A DNA stretch of 64,000 bases from G965219965 sp965219965. GTDB lineage: Bacteria; Pseudomonadota; Alphaproteobacteria; RS24. Under the pieces are notes generated by a model. The model did no database searches, had not been told where the DNA came from, and saw nothing but the letters and a program-made list of their open reading frames with translations. Made by a program: the position numbers and the translations under genes. Every line of letters starts with the position of its first letter. Position 1 is the first letter of the stretch. The DNA is taken from assembly GCA_965219965.1 (NCBI GenBank), contig OZ244796.1:124001-188000 (forward strand), written 5' to 3'. Below, in pieces: positions 60,290 to 64,000 of the stretch.

Positions 60290-61030
60290 ATGGTTCAGAT
60301 TGGTATTTTGGAATGTGGAGAAAACAGACCCGAATGGGTTAATGAGCATGGCCGCATTTGTGACGCCATACCGCGCTTTTTGAATTTGGCTGGCGCAGAA
60401 AGTGCCGATTTTACTTATAAAGCCTATCGGGCGCATAAGGGCGAGCTACCCGACGCGGCGGATGCGTGTGATGCTTGGGTCATTCCGGGCAGTCCGGCGA
60501 GCGTTTATGAAGACAAAGATTGGCAAAAAGGGCTGACCGATTTTATTCACAAAGCAAAATCTGTGCGCCCCTTTATTGGCATTTGCTATGGCCACCAACA
60601 TTTGCACGCCGCCTTTGGTGGGGAGGTAGAAAAAATCACGCCTTGGGGCGTGGGGGTGACAGGCTATAGGCTGGCCGATAATATGCCCGATTGGTTTCCG
60701 CCCGTAGAAAAACATATGCGTGAAGAGGGTGTACAAATTATCGCCTCGCATCAAGACCAAGTGACGCAAATTGCGCCCGATACACGTATTTTAGGTGGCA
60801 ATGAGCATTGCCCTAATGGCATTAGCATGATTGGCGATGATATTTTAACCATTCAAAACCACCCCGAAATGACAACCGCATTGGCACGGCTTATTTATGA
60901 GGATAATCGTGAAAAAATCGGTGACGCGCAAACCGATGCGGCTAAAGACAGTCTTGATGAAAAAACCGATAGTGCTTGGTTGGCACGTTTGGTGACAGCG
61001 TTTATTAAAAACCATCTGAAGAAAAAGTGA
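60290..61030 (+). CDS. Class I glutamine amidotransferase-like hydrolase
   Basis: 246 residues. The nucleophile cysteine is in FIGICYGHQHLHAAFGG, and the catalytic His-Glu pair in IQNHPEM. It is a stand-alone GuaA-like GATase domain without a synthetase partner. Beside a GS-like ligase it probably hydrolyses gamma-glutamyl conjugates, as PuuD does in the putrescine route, although it is not in the PuuD family itself. Starts 3 bases after the ligase. Confidence 0.88.
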   Translation: MVQIGILECGENRPEWVNEHGRICDAIPRFLNLAGAESADFTYKAYRAHKGELPDAADACDAWVIPGSPASVYEDKDWQKGLTDFIHKAKSVRPFIGICYGHQHLHAAFGGEVEKITPWGVGVTGYRLADNMPDWFPPVEKHMREEGVQIIASHQDQVTQIAPDTRILGGNEHCPNGISMIGDDILTIQNHPEMTTALARLIYEDNREKIGDAQTDAAKDSLDEKTDSAWLARLVTAFIKNHLKKK

Positions 61031-61037
61031 GGATATT

Positions 61038-62294
61038 ATGGCATCTCCCAACCGCCCCGAAACACAAATAGACCTTTCTGATGCTGGTATTTGGCATAAA
61101 GCTGTGCCGCATGAAGAATTTGCGCGTCTGCGAAAAGAGGCACCGATTGCATGGAATGAACGCCATGATGGGCATAAGGGCTTTTGGGCGGCGGCGCGCT
61201 ATGATGATATTTTTGAAATTTCCAGAAATACAGAGGTGTTTTCTTCGCGCTATGGGGTGATAAGCCTAGATGATTTTGACGATGAACAAAATGAAGCCCG
61301 CCGCACCTTGCTGGAAATGGATCCGCCGCAGCATACGAAAATGCGTAAAATAACCTCGCTGGCCTTTTCAGCCAAAGCGGCAGCAAATTTGGAAGACCGC
61401 GTGCGTAAAAAAGTTATTGAACTTCTTGATAATGTGGTTGGCGCAGGCGAGTTGGATTTGGTCGCTTCGCTGAATAAAAAGCTGCCTATTTCAACATTGT
61501 GCCTTTTGCTCGGCGTGCCAGATGAACGCCAAGATGATATGATACGCTGGAGCGATTTGCTCATTGGCTCAGATGACCCTGATTTCAAAGACCCTGCCTT
61601 TGACGGCTTTAGCGCAGAAGAAGCCCGTATGTTGCCCTTTGGCCATCCGGCGAGCTTGGACGCTTTTGAATTGGGGCTTGAACTGGCCGAAGCGCGGCGC
61701 AAAGACCCACGCGATGATATTATAACCACACTGGCTACGGCAGAAGTGGACGGGCGGCCTTTAACCAAAGATGAATATTGCAATTATTTTCTCATGCTGG
61801 TGGTGGCGGGTAATGAAACCACGCGCCACACTATTTCGCATGGGCTAACGGCTTTGGCCAATTTTCCAGAAGAGTGGACGCGCTTTTGTAATGAAGGCAT
61901 TGATTCAGTGCTGATTACCAATGAAATTTTGCGCTGGGCGAGTCCAGTGCATTTTGTCCGCCGCGTGGCAACCAGTGATATAAGCCTGTCGGGGGCGGAT
62001 ATTAAGAAGGGCGATAAGGTGGCTATGTATTACCCATCGGGCAATCGTGACGAAACAAAATTTAACGACCCGCAAAAATTTCTCATTGACCGCGATGAAA
62101 CCCCGCATATGGCGTTTGGCAAGGGTGGCCCGCATTTTTGCCTCGGCAATCAAATGGCGAAATTGCAAATTCGCCTGCTATTGGAAGAAATGCAAAAACG
62201 CGGGGTGAAAAAAGTTGAACTGGCCAGCCCGCCAGACCGCTTGCGTTCAAACCATATCCATGGCATTAAAGCGTTGAATGCCCGTATTATCTGA
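61038..62294 (+). CDS. Cytochrome P450
   Basis: 418 residues, soluble class I type. The heme cysteine is C368 in FGKGGPHFCLGNQ, the I-helix motif VVAGNETTRHTISHG holds the oxygen-activation Thr, and E-x-x-R is in NEILRWASPVHFVRR. No reductase or ferredoxin gene follows, so redox partners must be elsewhere. It starts 7 bases behind the amidotransferase gene. A P450 in a GS/GATase operon suggests oxidation of a gamma-glutamylated amine or of a linked carbon skeleton (inference). Confidence 0.94.
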   Translation: MASPNRPETQIDLSDAGIWHKAVPHEEFARLRKEAPIAWNERHDGHKGFWAAARYDDIFEISRNTEVFSSRYGVISLDDFDDEQNEARRTLLEMDPPQHTKMRKITSLAFSAKAAANLEDRVRKKVIELLDNVVGAGELDLVASLNKKLPISTLCLLLGVPDERQDDMIRWSDLLIGSDDPDFKDPAFDGFSAEEARMLPFGHPASLDAFELGLELAEARRKDPRDDIITTLATAEVDGRPLTKDEYCNYFLMLVVAGNETTRHTISHGLTALANFPEEWTRFCNEGIDSVLITNEILRWASPVHFVRRVATSDISLSGADIKKGDKVAMYYPSGNRDETKFNDPQKFLIDRDETPHMAFGKGGPHFCLGNQMAKLQIRLLLEEMQKRGVKKVELASPPDRLRSNHIHGIKALNARII

Positions 62295-62325
62295 ATGGTT
62301 ATAGGCGCGGGCAAATGCGTGGAAA

Positions 62326-63327
62326 ATGGAAGAAAATCAAGCATTTAGGGTAAGCATTGCCCCCATGATGGCGCGAACAGACCGCCATGACCGCTATTTT
62401 TTGCGCCAAATTTCCCGCCATGTGCGCCTTTATACAGAGATGGTCACAGCCGATGCCGTGCTGCATGGCGATAGGGAAAAGCTGCTCGGCTTTGATGTGG
62501 CGGAGCATCCAGTGGCTTTGCAATTGGGCGGTGCCGACCCGAAAAGGCTGGCGCAAGCAAGCCGCATTGGCGCGGATGCGGGCTATGATGAAATTAATTT
62601 GAATATTGGTTGCCCGTCTGACCGCGTGCAATCGGGAAAATTTGGGGCGTGTTTAATGCGCGAGCCAGATTTGGTCGCCGATTGCGTGGCCGCTATGCAA
62701 AGCGTGTGTGACATACCCGTGACAGTTAAATGCCGTTTGGGTGTGGACGCGCAAGAGCCGCAAGACGCGCTTTTTGATTTGGTAGAAAAATCTGCCCAAG
62801 CAGGGTGTCAGATTTTTATTATCCATGCGCGTAAAGCGTGGTTGGAAGGGCTAAGCCCAAAAGAAAATCGTGATGTGCCGCCTTTGGATTACGCATTGGT
62901 TTATCAGCTCAAGCGGGCGCGGCCAGATTTAACCATTATCTTAAATGGTGGCATTGAAACGCTTTGCGCCGCGCAAAAACATTGCAAAAAATTAGACGGC
63001 GTGATGTTGGGACGGGCGGCTTATAAAAATCCTTATATGTTGGCCGATGTGGATAGATTGTTTTATGGCGACGACACGCCGCCGCCCAGCCGTGAGGAAG
63101 TTTTAGAAAAACTCATTCCCTATGCGGAGAAAATCTGCGCCGCAGGTGTGCCGTTTCATGCCTTGTCGCGGCATTTAATGGGGCTATATCAAGGCTGTCC
63201 AGGCGGGCGGCTATGGCGGCGGTTTTTATCTGAACAAGCGTGCCAAGCGGGCGCGGGGGCGGATATATTACGCCGTGCATTGACGCAAATGCAAAACCGC
63301 ACCGCACATACGGGTCGGGCGGCGTGA
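62326..63327 (+). CDS. dusA: tRNA-dihydrouridine synthase A
   Basis: 333 residues. Reduces uridines 20 and 20a of the tRNA D-loop with FMN and NADPH. The family signature is seen in VSIAPMMARTDRHDRYFLRQ, LGGADPKRLAQ and NLNIGCPSDRVQSGKFGACL, with the catalytic Cys in GACLM. The N-terminal motif differs from the usual MMDWTDRHCR (here MMARTDRHDR). The gene ends in a GTGA overlap with the permease gene. Confidence 0.93.
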   Translation: MEENQAFRVSIAPMMARTDRHDRYFLRQISRHVRLYTEMVTADAVLHGDREKLLGFDVAEHPVALQLGGADPKRLAQASRIGADAGYDEINLNIGCPSDRVQSGKFGACLMREPDLVADCVAAMQSVCDIPVTVKCRLGVDAQEPQDALFDLVEKSAQAGCQIFIIHARKAWLEGLSPKENRDVPPLDYALVYQLKRARPDLTIILNGGIETLCAAQKHCKKLDGVMLGRAAYKNPYMLADVDRLFYGDDTPPPSREEVLEKLIPYAEKICAAGVPFHALSRHLMGLYQGCPGGRLWRRFLSEQACQAGAGADILRRALTQMQNRTAHTGRAA

Positions 63328-64000
63328 CGGGTGCAGAAATTTTAATTTTCACCGCGATTTATATTGCGGTTGGCGTGTTGTCAGGCTTCATTGCCGGATT
63401 GCTCGGCGTGGGCGGCGGCATTGTCATTGTGCCATTTTTATTTCAAACCTATGTGATGATTGGCTTGCCCGAATCCGTGCAGCTTCATTTAGCGGTAGGC
63501 AGTTCGCTGGCCATTATTGTTGCCACTTCACTGCAATCGGCGCGGGTGCATTATGCTAAGGGCGCGGTGGATATATCTGTGCTACGGGCATGGGCGCCTG
63601 CCATTGCTTTTGGCGCGGCAAGCGGGGCCGTGCTGGGCGTTTTTCTGTCGGCCAATATGCTGAAAATTATTTTTGGCGGGCTGGCTTTGATATTGGCATT
63701 GCATCTTAACTTGCCCATGCGAAAAGTGGTTTTATCTACGCCCATTATGTTAGTGCAACGCGCATTGGCGGCGGTGATTGGTTTCTGCTCGGCATTGATG
63801 GGCGTGGGCGGCGGGATATTTTTTGTCGCATTGCTGACATTATTTGGCCGCCCCATTCACCAAGCGGTTGGCACCTCGGCGGGTTTGGGATTTTTCATTG
63901 CCTTGCCGGGTGCGGTGGGCTTTATGCTGGCTGGCGCAGGGGCAGAGGGCTTGCCGCCATGGTCGCTGGGCTATGTGCATTTTCTCGCCGTCGTTTTTTT
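63324..64000 (+). CDS. TauE/SafE family permease (3' end outside window)
   Basis: The first 225 residues of a membrane protein starting at GTG 63324, overlapping dusA in GTGA. Typical TauE/SafE text: GFIAGLLGVGGGIVIVPFL, LAVGSSLAIIVATSLQSAR and the second half repeat SALMGVGGGIFFV with QAVGTSAGLGFF. About five helices are within the window. Such permeases export sulfite, sulfoacetate or other organic anions. The gene continues past the right edge. Confidence 0.88.
   Translation, partial: MTGAEILIFTAIYIAVGVLSGFIAGLLGVGGGIVIVPFLFQTYVMIGLPESVQLHLAVGSSLAIIVATSLQSARVHYAKGAVDISVLRAWAPAIAFGAASGAVLGVFLSANMLKIIFGGLALILALHLNLPMRKVVLSTPIMLVQRALAAVIGFCSALMGVGGGIFFVALLTLFGRPIHQAVGTSAGLGFFIALPGAVGFMLAGAGAEGLPPWSLGYVHFLAVVF

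Overview
The window is a 64 kb chromosomal stretch of an alphaproteobacterium of moderate GC content, probably an aquatic or marine heterotroph. The evidence is a Rhodobacter-type gene transfer agent (GTA) cluster, families largely confined to this class (DUF1491, DUF2849, DUF6456), a DUF934-CysI sulfite reductase operon and a ccmI-E-F-H cytochrome c maturation operon. The putative GTA activator is split into two genes (GafY- and GafZ-like), which argues against Rhodobacterales, where it is one fused protein (GafA). I cannot name the genus.

Layout. 1-3.5 kb: the 3' part of an acyl-CoA ligase gene, a tRNA-Gln with its promoter, then a small AT-rich islet holding a DUF3800 gene remnant and an unknown membrane-anchored protein, and an outer-membrane barrel. 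3.5-9.2 kb (minus strand): a serine hydrolase, a DNA methyltransferase fused to an HNH nuclease, oligopeptidase B, MsrB and a winged-helix regulator. A run of 18 G sits at the 5' end of the methyltransferase gene and takes the only good start codon out of frame, which looks like a phase-variation switch. 9.5-10.6 kb: the GafY/GafZ-like pair; gafY has an in-frame stop at codon 3 after its best start signal. 10.6-19.1 kb: sufE, DUF1491, an MscS channel, D-amino-acid dehydrogenase, a sulfite reductase operon and an NMT1-type ABC importer.

19.2-33.1 kb: a complete, intact GTA structural operon (terS to the host-contact protein g15, plus a DUF2793 tail-fibre-like gene) with a recognisable promoter, an IHF-like site and a repeat in its leader. 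It runs with only a 34-base gap into the ccm operon (33.1-36.7 kb). 36.7-48.2 kb: an MFS transporter, an IclR regulator and a ten-gene catabolic operon (ThDP decarboxylase, aldehyde dehydrogenase, atypical SDR, six-Asp-box propeller, VOC metalloenzyme, AA_synth protein, alpha/beta hydrolase, NIPSNAP, CMD, flavin hydroxylase) that looks like an undescribed route for an aromatic or related compound. 48.2-51.8 kb: an AT-richer islet with a carbamoyltransferase, SxtJ, a DUF5989 micro-protein and an SGNH hydrolase, resembling the sxtI-J-K carbamoylation set. 51.8-63.3 kb: amine and amino-acid metabolism (AraC regulator, class III aminotransferase, TonB receptor, Lrp/alanine dehydrogenase, and a glutamine synthetase-like / amidotransferase / P450 operon), then dusA and the start of a TauE/SafE permease cut by the window end.

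The points most worth following up are the poly-G methyltransferase-HNH gene, the GTA with its separate regulators and the nonsense codon in gafY, the catabolic operon with its catalytically odd SDR, and the sxtIJK-like module.
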